The position numbers and the translations under genes are program-made. From Gadus chalcogrammus (Eukaryota > Chordata > Actinopteri > Gadiformes > Gadidae): a stretch of 64,000 nucleotides of DNA. The stretch covers positions 1,941,670 to 2,005,669 of the forward strand of contig NC_079428.1 in the NCBI RefSeq assembly GCF_026213295.1, in the 5' to 3' direction. The notes under the pieces are model-generated. The model had not been told where the DNA came from. It saw only the letters and a program-made list of their open reading frames with translations, and did no database searches. Positions 21,034 through 35,829 of this stretch are shown here, in pieces; the first letter of the stretch is position 1, and every line of letters starts with the position of its first letter.

Positions 21034-21814
21034 CGCACGCTGTGTTTTCGAGCAGATCTTGTTGAAGTCCTTTGTGGACTGCCACCAATGTTTTCCTCAA
21101 CAGCAATAATGGACAGCATTTTGTTCGCATATATATAACTGCCATGAACAAAGAGGGGACATAACATGCTGGTATTTTCTCCATTCTGCCAAAGACGACT
21201 GAGACATGATCACACTTTGTTCTGAGTGAAGGGGTGAGGTGCTCAGAGCTCTGCTGGGTGGATGGATGAGACATGCAGACTTTAGGGGTGAAAATAATCA
21301 GCAGCCCTATACGACAAGTAGGATCTATAAATATGTAGACAGACAAAGGGGCGAGTGACAGAGAAACATTGACAAAGAACAGAGCGAGAGAGCGCCGATG
21401 AGAGAGGCATAGAAAGAAAGATTGAGAGGGACGGGAGAGTGGGAGGGAGAGAGAGAGAGATGGGAAAGAGAGATGTGAGGGGGTCACAGATAAAGAGAGA
21501 GAGAGGGAGGGATATAAAGAGTAAGAGGGGAGAGAGAGAGCCCACAAGGGAGCCAGAGGGAGATGGGAGAGTGGATGATTGAGAGGGAGGAAGCGGGGGA
21601 GAGTAAGCGAGAGAGGGAGAGCGAGAGAAAGCGGCCACACGCCACACTCTGTAATAACAGTGGTGACATTCAGATAGAAGGCTCTCACAATGAGAGCCGG
21701 CTGAGGCAGCATCCTCTATGCAAATAAAAGAGAACACATCCAGAAATATTAGCTGGCGTCAGGGATTTCTACAGCACACATTGATAAACCACTTGACCCT
21801 TGGCATCTGCAACT

Positions 21815-21920
21815 GTGCCTGTGTGTGTGTGTCCGCTCGCATGTCTTGGTGTACGTGCCTGCGTGCGTGTGTGTGTGTGTGTCTGCATGTGTGTGTGTTT
21901 GTGTGCGCTCGCATGTCTTG

Positions 21921-21952
<32 letters not shown>

Positions 21953-22060
21953 TGGCATATCTTGGTGTGTGTGTCTGCATGTGTGTGTGTGTGTGTGCAT
22001 GCCTAGGCATGTGTGAGTCTGTGTGCTCGCATATCTTGGTGTGCGTGTCTGTGTGTGTCG
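21815..22060. repeat. TG-rich higher-order repeat
   Basis: The phrase gcat(g/a)tcttggtgtg recurs at 21839, 21911, 21955 and 22029 inside TG tracts. It shows repeated duplication of a TG-plus-unique unit of about 72 and 44 bases. Confidence 0.85.
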
Positions 22061-24287
22061 GCACAAGGCGCACACCCACTCGAACGAAAATATGCATGCA
22101 CACCGAGCCAAACACATTGAATAAGGAGGGCTAATAATAGAGCTAATGCATACTAGAGGTCTCTATAGCTAATTGCACATGTTGGCGGCGCGTTGCAAGG
22201 ATTACCGCTAATGCCATTTGTTCCCTTAAGGGACCACAAGTGCACGGTCACACACATGCATTTGCACGACAAGGGTTCATTAGACGCATGTCAAACACCC
22301 GGAGTGCACAGGAGTTCAACTATCGGCTGTGTTCGGAAGACTGATTGGCATTCCCGTTGAGTGCCGACTTAATTCTGACTTTAAGGTACCAGGTACCCGG
22401 AATACCTGCGGTTCGCTCATAATTCAAAATAACGCGGAGGATCATTCATAACGTCTCAGTTAAGGAAGGAAGTGTGTTGATGGATATAAGGCTTTTTAAG
22501 GGGGTCAAAAGAGGGACTCTGGGAATTAATTTGATATCTGGGAGCATACACACACACAGGCACCGACACACGCACACCTAAGCATTTTCTATTCCCTTTT
22601 AAGCGCCCAGCTATAAATGACAGGCCGTCGTGATTGGAATAGAAGCTTTTCATGTTTGAACCCACCAGGGTTTATAAAGACTGCAGATATCAGCAAATCC
22701 TAACCCACGGCACGGTCAATACCCATTATAGGAAAAGCAATAGTCAATCGTGGTGCTCTTACGTGGGGCGGCATTTATTTGTTTGCCTTCAAAAGCCCCC
22801 GTTGCTTTCCACAACAAAGTGATCAGGGATGAATGACTCACAACACTGGATTGTACTCTTTTTAAAAGCTGAGGTAAAGCGTTGAAATCCTTTGAGCCCC
22901 CTCAGGTATATGAGGCAGTTCTCGGCCGTAACGATTTGAGGATAGTGTTTGACATCACGCGTGGAAGGCTGTAGTCTGTCCGAAAGCAAAGGCCAAGTGG
23001 TTCAGTGTCGGTCTGTCATTGTCGTGAGCGAGGAGAGGAGCTGTGTTGTGATTGCTGCTTTGTTTGGGATTTTATCAATACAAATATTGTTGGATGGAGC
23101 AATTTGGGTTCATTTTTTAACCTATCAAATTTGTTCATTGATTGTTTTCCCATTGGATTGTACTTTTTTGATTTTTTTTCATCACATAGCTAGCAAAGCA
23201 CCGTCCTAGACATTAGCTCTAGCTGGCTAACAGAGCAAGCATGCCCACTGAGTTATCTGATGTGACCCAGATATGCCTCTCAAATCAAAAGCCTTTCAAC
23301 TACAGAGTAGTGGTTGAGGTGACAAAAGTATTAGGTTGGAAGCCCCATTGTCCTATGGTACTACAGCCGTCCGTAAGCAAGACGCCTACAGGTACTCTAT
23401 ATTAATATAAAACTACAAACTGTCACTTATCCTACAACAATCCGCCGTGATGTATTGTATCCAAACGTCAGCTAAGCCTTTGATTCCAACCAAACCATTG
23501 TGTTAACGGAATCACTTATACTAAAGCAGTGCTTTGTGTTTCAAATAATGCAATTATAATCCTGGCACCAATCAACCCCCATACATGTCTGATGTGGGGG
23601 ACAGTCAAAGACTCAAACCATCCCCACTCGCCCAGATCGCCTCTCATCCCCACTCTGGGTTTTGTGTACGGTGAGAGATGCTCGGCAGGTACATTAATCA
23701 TTTGTCACAAGACAACGGTTGGGATGATGACTGCGGGCGTTTGTCCTTCACAAATCTGACTCGAACACGAGCGGGAATGTATTCAAAATAAAGGAGGTCC
23801 CACGGTTGAGTGGACGTTGAGTGTGTGTGCGTTTCGTTTGTTTGTGTGTTTGAGGAAGGGAGAACGGTGGCACATAGATAAGTGCTTGCCGTGCACTATT
23901 TTACGGGAGATGAGCCGGAGACGAGCCCGAGTGACTTCAAAGTTTTCTCGGGGCTGAAATGAGATTTGGGATGTGCGAGAGAAAGCTAATATCTTCATAC
24001 CTTATACCAACAACATCCCAGCCAGTGCATGAATGCCCTACGCTGAACACAAATGGAGTATGTGTACCAAAAAGCAACCGAAAACCCAAAGACAAACAGA
24101 ATTGGAAAAACGAAACCTGGGTAAATGTGAATCTGACTGCCTTCAACGACCGACGGTATCCAAGGCGCGTCGCGGATCCGGACTTTTCTTCATCTGAAAG
24201 TTCTCATTTGAATCCACACCTGTGTCAGTCTCAGCCTTACATCTTAACCTAATTTCACGGTCGGCGGCATTCGGATGGATGGCTCAT

Positions 24288-24288
<1 letters not shown>

Positions 24289-24357
<69 letters not shown>
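24289..24357. repeat. (TG)n microsatellite, 69 bp
   Basis: Pure TG. Confidence 0.97.
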
Positions 24358-24358
<1 letters not shown>

Positions 24359-24559
24359 AGGAACGTGGTGACATTGACGGGCTGAGGAGCAGGCACGTCT
24401 ACAATAGAGCTCCTACAAAAGCAGGAAGAATTTGGCTGGTCGGCCAGACGTTAAACCTCCGACCTTGTACTTTGTTTCGCCATAGCAGAAAATACATTAG
24501 GCCCCTCCGCAAGGCAATGACAGTGAATTGGCCCATTACAGGTTTCCCATTCAGCGTGT

Positions 24560-24925
24560 GAGTGATAAGTGGTTTAAAATCATTATGGTGTAACCTGCTT
24601 AAATTACAGTTACAAAATCGGCCGAAACAGACCGAGCAGGTCAAATCACGATTACTGGAATTACGAGATGATGACACAGGGTCAACCACATCTTTACCGT
24701 TCCCCGGCGAACGGAAAATAAACACGTTGTCGAGGGCATCGCCGTGCGATGTTTACAAAGTCCACTGCCATTATTAATGAACGAGCTGTGTCACGGAGAT
24801 GGCAGGAGAGATGCCCACTGTCATGTGATGTTTTTCTTAAATTACTATCAATAGCTCTCAAAAAATGCCCTCGAAAACCCACATCAAGTTTAATTGCTAA
24901 ACAAGCACAAAAGACGAGCACCAAC
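24560..24925. other. Candidate conserved non-coding element
   Basis: Complex, repeat-free, AT-rich sequence with runs such as gtccactgccattattaatg and ATTA-type homeodomain cores. It stands out from the surrounding simple repeats and has no open frame of note. Conservation cannot be judged from one sequence, so this is only a candidate enhancer. Confidence 0.25.
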
Positions 24926-26984
24926 AATACCCCCATTTTGGATGCCCCTCATGGTCTAACTGCTTGTTCAGCGAGGAGGGAATAACAACAATTATGTCGG
25001 AGAGGAATCAATTTTCGGATAGGCTGGCTTCTGTTCAAACAATGGAAAAGAAAATTGAAAGTGTAACATCGGTACAATTTTCAATTGTAGAGTAAGAAAA
25101 TTAGCTCAGGCCTTTTCTCATATATGTATTGCTTTCCAAATAAAGAAATATATATATTTTTAAGTCATTTATCCTTTGTGGTGTAAACACCACAAATATA
25201 GAAATACTAACTGAAACATCAGAGAAAGATATCGTAGCAGACATCTACAGTCTAATTGCTTTTTTTCACTTTTAGTTTTCGCCCGTGACGACGCAGGCGT
25301 TCCAGCGCAGACCAAAGAACAAAAGACAATTGATTCTGCACGGGAATAATGAATGGCCATGCAGTATTGACCAGTGACCACAGCTCTGTCACTATCCCCG
25401 AAGAGGGTCTTCTTCAAACTGCTTGCTAATATTTACGCCTGGGGCTTATCTTGTTTGAATAGAAATATTGAGCCCTTTTGTTATAATATATGTATTTTGT
25501 AAATTTAATTAAAACGTTCTTGAAGAGAGAGCGATTGAGCTGTGCCTACTACGCTAATCTTTACCAGATAGGCGGTACTAATGCATTCATTTATATGTCT
25601 TCTTTTAAGTATTTGCCTTCAACTTCAACTCATCCCCTTCTTTCAGTTGTTTAAATACAAAGGTGGCCAATAAGCAAATGCATCTCCAGCTTCAAGCTGT
25701 ATGAGATAAACTGCATGCAGATCATATGTATGTGGATTGCTTTGAATGTGCTTCAACACAGCCTCCCTAATGAAATCCCTGCTATGTATCGTTGTATTCC
25801 TCAATCTATGCAGACATGGAATGCCAGTGCCAATTTTCATAAGTTGTTAAGATAAATACAATCATTTCAGGATTTCATCACCTCAATATTTTTTCAAGGC
25901 ATTTACTTTCCTGTTTCGTTTCGTCCCTGTGGATTTGGAGTTCTAGTAAAATAAGCACTTAGTCACAGAGTTGGCAAGCTCTCTTAAATTACAATAATTA
26001 CATTACATTCAGAGTGCCGCGCACGGATGCAAAAAATAATTCAAATATGCATGTTATCCTTTAATACAGTCCCTCCCCCACAACGCTTTTACACTCATTA
26101 ACACGCCGCTTCTTTGGACTCAAATTATGTAACACGCGTAACGCCAGATTATGACGACGACTGTAGTGCAGGCCACATATGCAGGATCGTAATGTACCTA
26201 TCAGGCTAACCAACCGACGAACAATAACGTGAAGCCCAACCCATGCAGAACAGAAAAGCCTCCATTCCCCTCCACGGCCTGACCGCTGGCAGGCTGCGGC
26301 GGGCTCGTCCATCTTCATCGGATCCACCCCTACGTCAGAGCCACAGAGCGGCCTTGTTCGCTGGCGTCTGTCCGCGGCCGTCAGGCTCTGTGGGCCACGA
26401 GACGAGACGCAGGCGATGCCCAGAAATGACCTGATAGCATCTGCCCTAGCATCCGGCCAGCTAGTCAGGCGAGGGTCATGTATAAGGAAATATATGAATC
26501 TTAACATTTTCTTTTAATTGTTTGTGAAATATTTTTGAATTTCTTTGAGTTTTTAATCATTGCTATTTATTATTATACTGTTATTGCCTTTGAACTTTTG
26601 AACAAGGGGCTGTCCTTCTAGACTGCACAATGAGACAGTGGAAAAAAGTCAGCTGTTGATCCTAAAGACTCTCAATTCGACCACTTCAGATCCGATCCAT
26701 GTTTGTTTATTTTTGTCATCCTTTTGTCATCCTCAATCTGCTCAATGAACCCAATCGATGACGTCGTTGGGCCCCTGACCAGTAACAAGGGACCGTCTTC
26801 CCAGTGCTAAGGACCAGTGACCGTGGGAAAACGCTCTCATGTCGAGCCTGAAGACTCCCAGTGCCAGCTGGTCTTTGTACTGCGATGGTTCTCAGGCCCT
26901 AACGAGGGGCGTCTGAGGTTAGACCGGCGGCGGAGTGACGCGCGGTCTCTCTTGGACAGTAACAGCGGTGCATCGTCAGTCACT

Positions 26985-27210
26985 TAGCCCCCGCTAATAC
27001 ACGGTGTGATATTAATTACTGTTGGTAAACAATGCACTTTCCGGAGATTATTCCATGCACCCGCCGTCCTCCCGCTTGTGTTCGGTAATTCTCACAAGTG
27101 ATTAAGAGCCAGGCGCCGGGACAGCTGTTCAAGATGAGTTCATTGGCATGTTTAATTAATTGCACTTGAGATAATTATTCAATCATTACTTTGATTAATT
27201 TTTTTCACCA
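26985..27210. other. Candidate conserved non-coding element
   Basis: Repeat-free sequence dense in ATTA/TAAT cores: gatattaattactg, tttaattaattgcacttgag and ataattattcaatcattac. It also has an E-box type CAGCTG. It resembles developmental enhancers in texture; there is no coding potential. Inference only. Confidence 0.3.
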
Positions 27211-29189
27211 TCCCAGATCGTGCATCGAGCGTCTGTTTGATGTCAATAGTTTGGGAGAAGCCTCGGAGGAAGAGTGGGCACAGACGGTCGTGATTTTGGG
27301 TGGTCTGGTCAGAAAGCAGTTTGGAAATTCGGTGTTTGGCTCAGCCGAGAGTGGATGAAAACCGTCAATGTCAGCCATTGTGGCTGTGGGATTAGCTTAG
27401 AAGAATGTTAACCCCGCTTCACCAGAGCACACATACTATAGTGTTCTCTCCGTATCTATTCCCACAGGCGGGCCTGTTTCAGATGCTTTGTTAGGAAACA
27501 ACAACTCCAAAAAAATAAAGAATTGGGTTATATATATATATATAAATAAAAGGGCTTTACTTTATCTTTCCCCCTCATCAGCCGCATCGTGTCGCTGGTC
27601 ACTTCAATATTTTCTGTGGATTCGGTTGGGCGAGCTTTCCGCAGCGTCCTCCCTGGTCGTGGCTGTGCCCTTGTGCTGCGTATACTGTATGCTCACGCAG
27701 TGACAACAGCCCGACCGAGGCAAAGCTAGGCAAATGGCTTTTTTCACCAGAGATCTTGTCAAACAAATTAATTCCCTGTGCGGCCCTCAGGGCTCTCAAC
27801 TGTTTTTTTCTCTCCTCTGTCGTGCCGCTTTGTCGCCCTGTCTCTTGATAGTACCCGAAAGATAAAATTAATTGTTCGGGGAGATGTGTGATGGGGTGGA
27901 GGGGAGGCTGGTGGGGGAACGGCGTTGGGGGAGGGGGGGGGGGGGGGGGGTGTTAAAGGACCTTGAGCAACACATGACTATCATCGCCGTTGTCTCGGAG
28001 AGGAAAACAGAGGCAGAGGATCTTGGGTTTCTGAAGTTTTTGAAGCGCCGCCACCCGATGGATCACTGACTTCATCGTTAAGCGTCTGTCAGCTCTTACC
28101 CGGCCAGTTTGTGAACAAATGTTCACTGATACAATTCCTTCCAGAACGAGATATCTCCCCCCACGTATGTGGATTCCCCTCATTGGCACAGGGGTGAGTC
28201 TGTACCAGCAGCATGACTATCAAACATGTTTTATCATAAAGCCCGATCCATCCGCACGTTCAATAAACGCTGGACTGCTTTTTTTGAAACTCTAACCCAA
28301 TTAGCCTCCTGGTGTGTAGTGCAGTCCAACACACAAGGTCCCTCAACCCAATCCCGACCCTCCGTGGGGCGGTGAACTCACTCAAGCCACTCACCGCCCC
28401 CCCGCTGGGCAGCCCCCGCCGGCTCCGGGGCGAACTGCCGTCAACACCCCCAGGGTTGGGCTCTTTCGGCGCCTTTTTCCAGTTCGCCTGCCAGCCCTTA
28501 AGTCTCGTTTCTGAGTGGGGACCATTTACAGTGGAGGAGGAAGGGGGGGGGGGGGGGGAGACGCATTCGACAGCAACCTGCCTCTAAACTGTCCCCTGGC
28601 ACCGCTGGTCACCCCCGTCTCCACCGGTGGCAGATGGCCTGAATTGGCCCAAAGCGTTTTTGGGTGGTGGAAGGCTTTTGCCACGCAGCCATGTGTGTGA
28701 GACGCCTCTGTGTTTGGTTTGAGATGAAGGCCGTACTCAGTTACCATGTTGAGTGTTTTCGCCGCGTCATATTGTAGACATGCATTGGTCTCTTTAGTCG
28801 AATATCGGAAGTTGTTGGGGGGTCAATTTGGATTCAACACTTGGGCCTTGACAGGATGCAGGGCAGGGAGGGCGGGGATTCCTGCTTGGCAGGATGAGTG
28901 CTCTAATTGGAAAGTATTTATAGGATTGGAGGGTTTCCCTGTATGCATGCAAGTGTCTCCAAAATACAGTGTAATTTAGAGTTATTTTCATACAGCACAC
29001 CCTCGCAGGAGCCCTGCGTCAAACTCGGAGAAGGAGTGAAGGAGTACCCTAGGGAGACAGTTGAAGTAGAAGAAAGTTGTGCTGTTTGGTACAAGTTTAT
29101 TTTACGAGCTAGCAACCTCTTTCCAGTTGACACTACATCATAATGCAAAGCTAGAAAAGAGTCTAATTCATATAGAAGAAGCCAAATGG

Positions 29190-29345
29190 TAAGACTTTAC
29201 AATAAGGACACATTAATCAACCATTACCTAACATTAGTTAATGCAGTGATAAGCGTTGATTCAGAGTTGATTAACAGTTTACTATCGGTCTAGTAATCAT
29301 TTTCTAATGGTGTTCATGTTCACTAAGGGTGTTCATGTTAGCCAA
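29190..29345. mobile_element. Teleost interspersed repeat with ctttacaataagg start
   Basis: The run gactttacaataaggacaca followed by cctaacattagttaatgca resembles a non-coding repeat very common in fish genomes. Ends and family were not determined. Confidence 0.5.
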
Positions 29346-30480
29346 GGTAGTGGCGGCCATGCTGAAGAAAGGTCTTCATATATACATTATTTAAGAGGGT
29401 TAGGGTTACCCTGAACACTCTAGCTAACTAACCATAACCAGAGTAACTTTAACTAGCAAGAACTGAACTCGATGCAAAATACAAAAACCAAACACTTTCC
29501 CTAACCCCAATGCAAACTCAGTATAATATATTATTGCCGAAACTAACGATTCATGAATTTTATCTTATTAGAAAGTCTGAGCAGAAAAGCTAGGAGAGGG
29601 ACTGTCCATTACAAAGATAATTGAATAGCTATTTTCAATGTTGAAATCATTCCATTCCAACCTGAAGAGGGAAAAGTAATAACATTCCTTTCTTTAAGAG
29701 TTACCCAATCGCGTGTCTAATTTTAGCCAATGTTTTAAAGCTAATCATAAAAATGACACATCGTTACACACATATCAGCGGAAGGCATTGGTCGTGAGGT
29801 GCAAACCTCTAGGCCAATCAGCGCTCGTATGCTGGCATACTTTTCGCCCCTTTTCTGAATTCGCCAACCCGAAAAAGTGAATGTTGACACCCGACACTCA
29901 GGGGGAAAGATCGGATGGCTTGATCCCTGCCTTGTGACCGCCTTTTCCAATTAAAAAAGGTAAATAACTTCATCTGTTTCACCTTGCCCCCCGGTTTATC
30001 AGTTCATCTTGTTATATCTCCACTCACCCCTGTAATGGTAATATCACAGATTTAGATTTCCCGAGCCTGAAAAAAAAAGGTCTCTGATATGCACGAGTGC
30101 CTATTTTTATTTCCTTTATATGTTTGCCTTCCACGAGGCAACACTGTTTACATCGCTCCACCATAATCATACTGTTTAGAATCCGTTGGCAAAAGGACAA
30201 TTATTTACCGCTAATTATTTTTCCTGTAATTTCCTATCTCATTATAATTAAATGGGAAGGCTCTATCCTATTGTGGTCTCGTCTGGCCTCGTCAAAGTCT
30301 AAACTGCATTAAAACAACCACGCTTAATGCATTCACCACTGGATTTGGTCCGGCATGAAAACAAACGTCCGTGGCTTTCATTCAGAATGCCCTTTTCAAT
30401 TAGCTTCCCTCAGCAAACGGTAGAGAGCCCGTCCTCACCATGACAGGGTCTATTGGGGAAACTCTCTCTCTGTTTCTCTT

Positions 30481-30581
<101 letters not shown>

Positions 30582-32798
30582 AATAATGTGGAGCCACTCA
30601 TTAATGTGATGAATGGCCGTGTGGATCCCCAGCATCTCAACGTCGTACTCACCCTCCCTCCGTCCCTCCGTCTCTCCCCCCAGGCATCCCTCTTGTGGTC
30701 CGTTTGGGGGTGAGAGCTTCCCATTTAAATGTGTGCCTGGTTACTGCTGAGCCCAGCAGCTCCCATAGCCGAATGTACTCCTCCCCTCTTCCCCGTTTAT
30801 TATCTTCAACGGTTGAATAGCAAGAAAGCAATTTTGCTATTGACATCAAATAATTTAATTCGCCCCAATACAAACTCTGAATGTAGAGAGAGTTAGAGAG
30901 AGACCAAGAGACAGACGGAAGGATGGAAGGACGGATGGACGGACGGACGGACGGACAGGCAAGCCCATACACACGGAGCTCCCGCCATGACAGAAGCATC
31001 ACACTGTAATACTTTGAGGGATGGCCCAAACATGTCACAACGGCAATAACCACGACAACAGCAGCAAAGGCGCCATCGTGTCACTTGATCATTTGCCTGT
31101 TGTTTGTTTGCCTCCACTCCGAGCAACGACAGGGGTCAACTGTTCCGCTCATCACGTCGAATCTGTTGTTCTGTGAGGAGGAGTCCTGCATCTGATGCAT
31201 TCCACCTGGGGGTCTAAAGCGCTTCTCACTGTTCCAAAAGAGCTCTCCTCCTCTCCTCCAGAGTGTCTTACAGCGATAAGTTGTTTCTCGGTATCAGTGG
31301 CGCCAGTAGCAATCGAACCCTCGACCATGCCCGTATTCATTCAATGCCCGACAAGATGAGCAACCCAAGCTCTGTGCTCTCCTCTTGAAATAGCCGACAC
31401 TATAACTGTGCGAATGTGCTGTGATATTCCTGGGAGGTGTGTGGTCGTCCGAGGGCCAATACATGCCCTCCTGCTGGTTGCGGGACTACAAACTAATATG
31501 GTTCCCGGAGAAGAACTACAAGCCCCAGCAGCCCGACAAAAGGAACACGGTGGTGTTTGCAGCACTTGCCAAATATTATGCCTATAATGAGAGCATCCTT
31601 CACAGAGGCAGACTCCATTTTATGTGAAGGTTTGGAGACCTTTTAAGTTAACAGAAACAAGCTTGGGTTGCTAATTTGATTTAGCATTTTTTTGTATGTG
31701 AAGAAGAAACTTAATTATGTTCTTTGAGTTAAAAGCTTTTCGTTTTGCTTCAGTTTCTCCAAGTCGTACACAGTACAGCAAGACACTAGAAAAGCTGACC
31801 AGCAAAGCTCTCATAACACCACAGTGCATCATAGTAAAAGGGGAATTTCCTTTCGGACCAGTATCCAATAACGCCTAGATATGAATCTTCTTTAAATATA
31901 CAGATGCATCTTCAACTGACATATCTGCTTATAGTTAAAATATGTTTTTAAATGCCAAGCCCAGACCGTGCACAGAAACCAGCTTTCATACGTGTCTCCA
32001 CCATCACAGTCGGCACAATGCTGTGTGCTCGTCGAAACAGACCGCATAGCCCACGGCTGCCTTTACTTTAGTAACGCAAAGCAACAATTATGTTTAAAAG
32101 GAGGCTAATCTAAGAGCCCATTAGGCCCAACCACTTAATGGACGCTCAGCGGGGGAGCCTGCTGCTATTGGCTGATTGGATTCTGTCTCCATGGGAATGG
32201 CGGTTGCAAAACAAGCTAGTTAAGCCAGGCTACATCAAAGCAGGTTTTTGGCTTCCTGGAGGAACAGTGTGTAGTGTAATTTCATTCAGAGTGAACCTTT
32301 GGTCGTGTTTGGAGACTGAAGCACCTGAGGATACATCGCTGAAACAATTGGCTGTGTTTCACGAAAACAGCCCTGTTTAGGGTTTTAAATGAAGACACAG
32401 TGTGAGATGGAATTTCATTAAAAGCTTGCTTTTGTTCATGTAAAGAAAACGGTATGAGAGAAAGGTGGAGGACCCGGTGACGCGCTTGAACAATTATTAC
32501 ACAAGTGTAGAAACGAAGCACTGTTTAGAGTAATTAATAAAATGATAACGCTGCAATCAGCTGTGGCTTGCATCGTCTGAAAGAGAGGGATGCAGGGGCT
32601 ATCTGGTTAGTGGGCTACCGTTGTCAATGGCATTACTTTTAAACGGTCTCATCTCAACACTTATGAACAGTATGAGCAGTTGAAAGGGAATCTGAGTTTG
32701 GAATTATTCCGGAATTATAAAAGAAGTTCTGTGCGTTGCCTATAGATAAACAAAAAATGTATGGTTTGAACTAGATATCTGGAAACGGGGCCAAATAG

Positions 32799-32952
<154 letters not shown>

Positions 32953-33249
32953 AAAGAGTATGTGTCATTGAGTAATATTGTGTGTGTTTAATACCAACAA
33001 TATACACAAGGCCCTGATTGTTTTGGTATCTTTCCGTAGTTTTCCTGGAGAGCAATATATGTTTGTACGAGCGTTTCCCTTCTCCAGCGCAAACACATTG
33101 ATCTCTTAGAAAATCCACCTGCATAAGCAGATTTTACAGCTCTTTCATCTGTAAACCCAGGTGAAATACGCATAAAGGCATTTTATTATATTCCTTTATC
33201 ACTAAGGTTACCTAATTTTAACATAGTGGAGTGCTTGAAAAGATAGTGT

Positions 33250-33320
33250 TCCTGCTGCTTTTGGCTGTATCTATCCCGCTGCTTTCGGCTGTTGCCCGCT
33301 GCTTTTGGCTGTGTCTATTG
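33250..33320. repeat. Short tandem repeat, gctgctttyggctgt unit
   Basis: Three copies of ctgctttyggctgt, the last two introduced by ccc-g, in about 70 bases. Confidence 0.75.
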
Positions 33321-33841
33321 AGGGACAGTTGTAATGGACTGCATGCAGAGCAAAGCCAACTGCATGCAAAGAGAAGCATTAACACAGAGTGTACTCTCCT
33401 AATGAATGAGGTGGATGTTACTGGTCAGCCAGAGCTGTAGAATATATGGATGACGAAGGGGTGCATTTTTAAACCCTTTTTCTTATTTTGCATATTTTTC
33501 AAGATCAAGATTGAATGCGTTCGGCGCAATTCTGGACCTTTCAAACATTAAAGTTTTAAAACTTGTTGTTGCCTCTGCATTTTCTCTACTAAAATATACA
33601 TTGGAATAACTAAGTGTCGTGTGTGGACACAATTTCACCCTGAAGACTTCTTCTACTTAAAGAATATTTGTTTCCTATTTTATTTATTGTTTGGTCACGG
33701 CGCGCCCGGGAGTGCTCTGTCTCCATTAAAGGAGTTTCTCATTGATCAATCACCGTCCACTGGATCTTTGCTGTAATTGTGGCTCCCTCCTTATCATGAC
33801 TGACACCTCACTCCCCCCCCCCACTTCTTCTCTTGTCACAG

Positions 33842-33889
33842 GTCTCGGGGGAGAGAATGTTTCATGACTTTCACACCTTCAACCTCAAG
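33842..33889 (+). CDS. Candidate short exon (48 bases) of an unrecognised gene
   Basis: The tract cccccacttcttctcttgtcacag precedes 48 bases ending CTCAAG|gtaggc. The phase-0 frame reads VSGERMFHDFHTFNLK; another frame is also open. Joined to the exon at 15661-15704, the phase-0 frames of both stay open, which fits two exons of one gene with an 18 kb intron. I do not recognise the protein. The exon could be spurious, since only splice signals and an open frame support it. Confidence 0.4.
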
Positions 33890-35299
33890 GTAGGCCCCCC
33901 TCATTCTCGCTGTCTCTCTCTCTTGCTCTCGCTCGCTCTCTCTCTCTCTCACTCTCTCGCTCTCTCTCTGTCTCTCTCTCTCTCTCTCCCCCTTTCTAAA
34001 GATTTATCTCCTGCCTCTTCCTGTTTAGGAATAGTTCTGTTCTTTATCAATCAACCTCGATATTTTAATGAAGTGGAGGTCGGTTCTGCATCAACAGATA
34101 GGCAATCCTGTGTCTAAATCATGAATTAACAACTGAAATCGTGAGTAGTTAATCACATCTTTTAACTTAGCGGTAATTATTTTGGGCAATAATGAACAAT
34201 TCCCAACCCCTCAAGGGTCTCGACTGAAAATGAAATGCGTAAAATCTTTACAAAACAGTTGGGATACACCTACTAGGTTAATACAGAGAAAGGTAAGTCA
34301 GAATGATGGTTCCTCGTAAAAACTGTGCTATCATTTGGTCGGTCCAAAGAAAAATGCATTTCAAAGTGTGCCCCGTGACCCTTATGTTGTTAAATGGCCT
34401 CAAGGCCAATTTTACAGCGCCATGGGGTATTGAGCTCCAAGTCGTTTCAGAGTCGGTGCGATCCCGCATTATGTAGATTGTTTTTAACTCCAGATTGTGC
34501 CCATAAATATGAGTGGTGGGGGTTATTGATTTGCTTGTCATCATGTATGGCACGAGAGTTTCCAGGCAGCTGGCATCATAACGAACACAAATCCATCTCC
34601 AGGCTGATCTTTCACACACACACAAACACACACACATACGCACATGCACACACACACACATGCACACACACACGCATGCACACACACCCCTCCAGTGAGC
34701 CACTTAATGAAAACAAGTAGAAAACAAAAATGTATCTTGTGCTCTTAAAAAACAAACTTCTAGTACAGTTTATGACTTTTGGGGGATCGCTCATTACCAG
34801 ACAACTGCAGTCGTTGTTGTGGATTCAAGTTAGGGTATATGTGGGGATTCAGCTGGAATTATGTAATCCCCGTAAACATTGATACTTTCCGTTATCTGTT
34901 ATTTATATACGGGCAGAAAGGGGTTAGGTAAATCGGCTTTTCCAGAGTAACAAGCGATTCGTTGGTCTGAGATGAATGGCACGGTATTCAGGCGCGCTGC
35001 GCCGTTCGTGTTTCGTCATGAGCTTTGTACTTCATGTCTGCAGCGCCTCTTTCCCCCCCCTTTGCTTTTGTTCTTCACATCATCCCAGAGGAGTTACAGT
35101 TTCAGACAACCGGGTGTTTAGCCCGCCGTCTTATCGCTATGACAACGATGACAAAACAATGTGTCGTGTGGCTGGTCGCGTGCGCGGCGGGGGTTCTGAG
35201 CAGACCAACGTCTCCTTAGATCCAGCGTTGTGAGACGCCAGCGCATGAGACATGACAGCGCGGGTACCAGTGGCTGTGATGAATCGACTGGGAGAGAGG

Positions 35300-35829
<530 letters not shown>

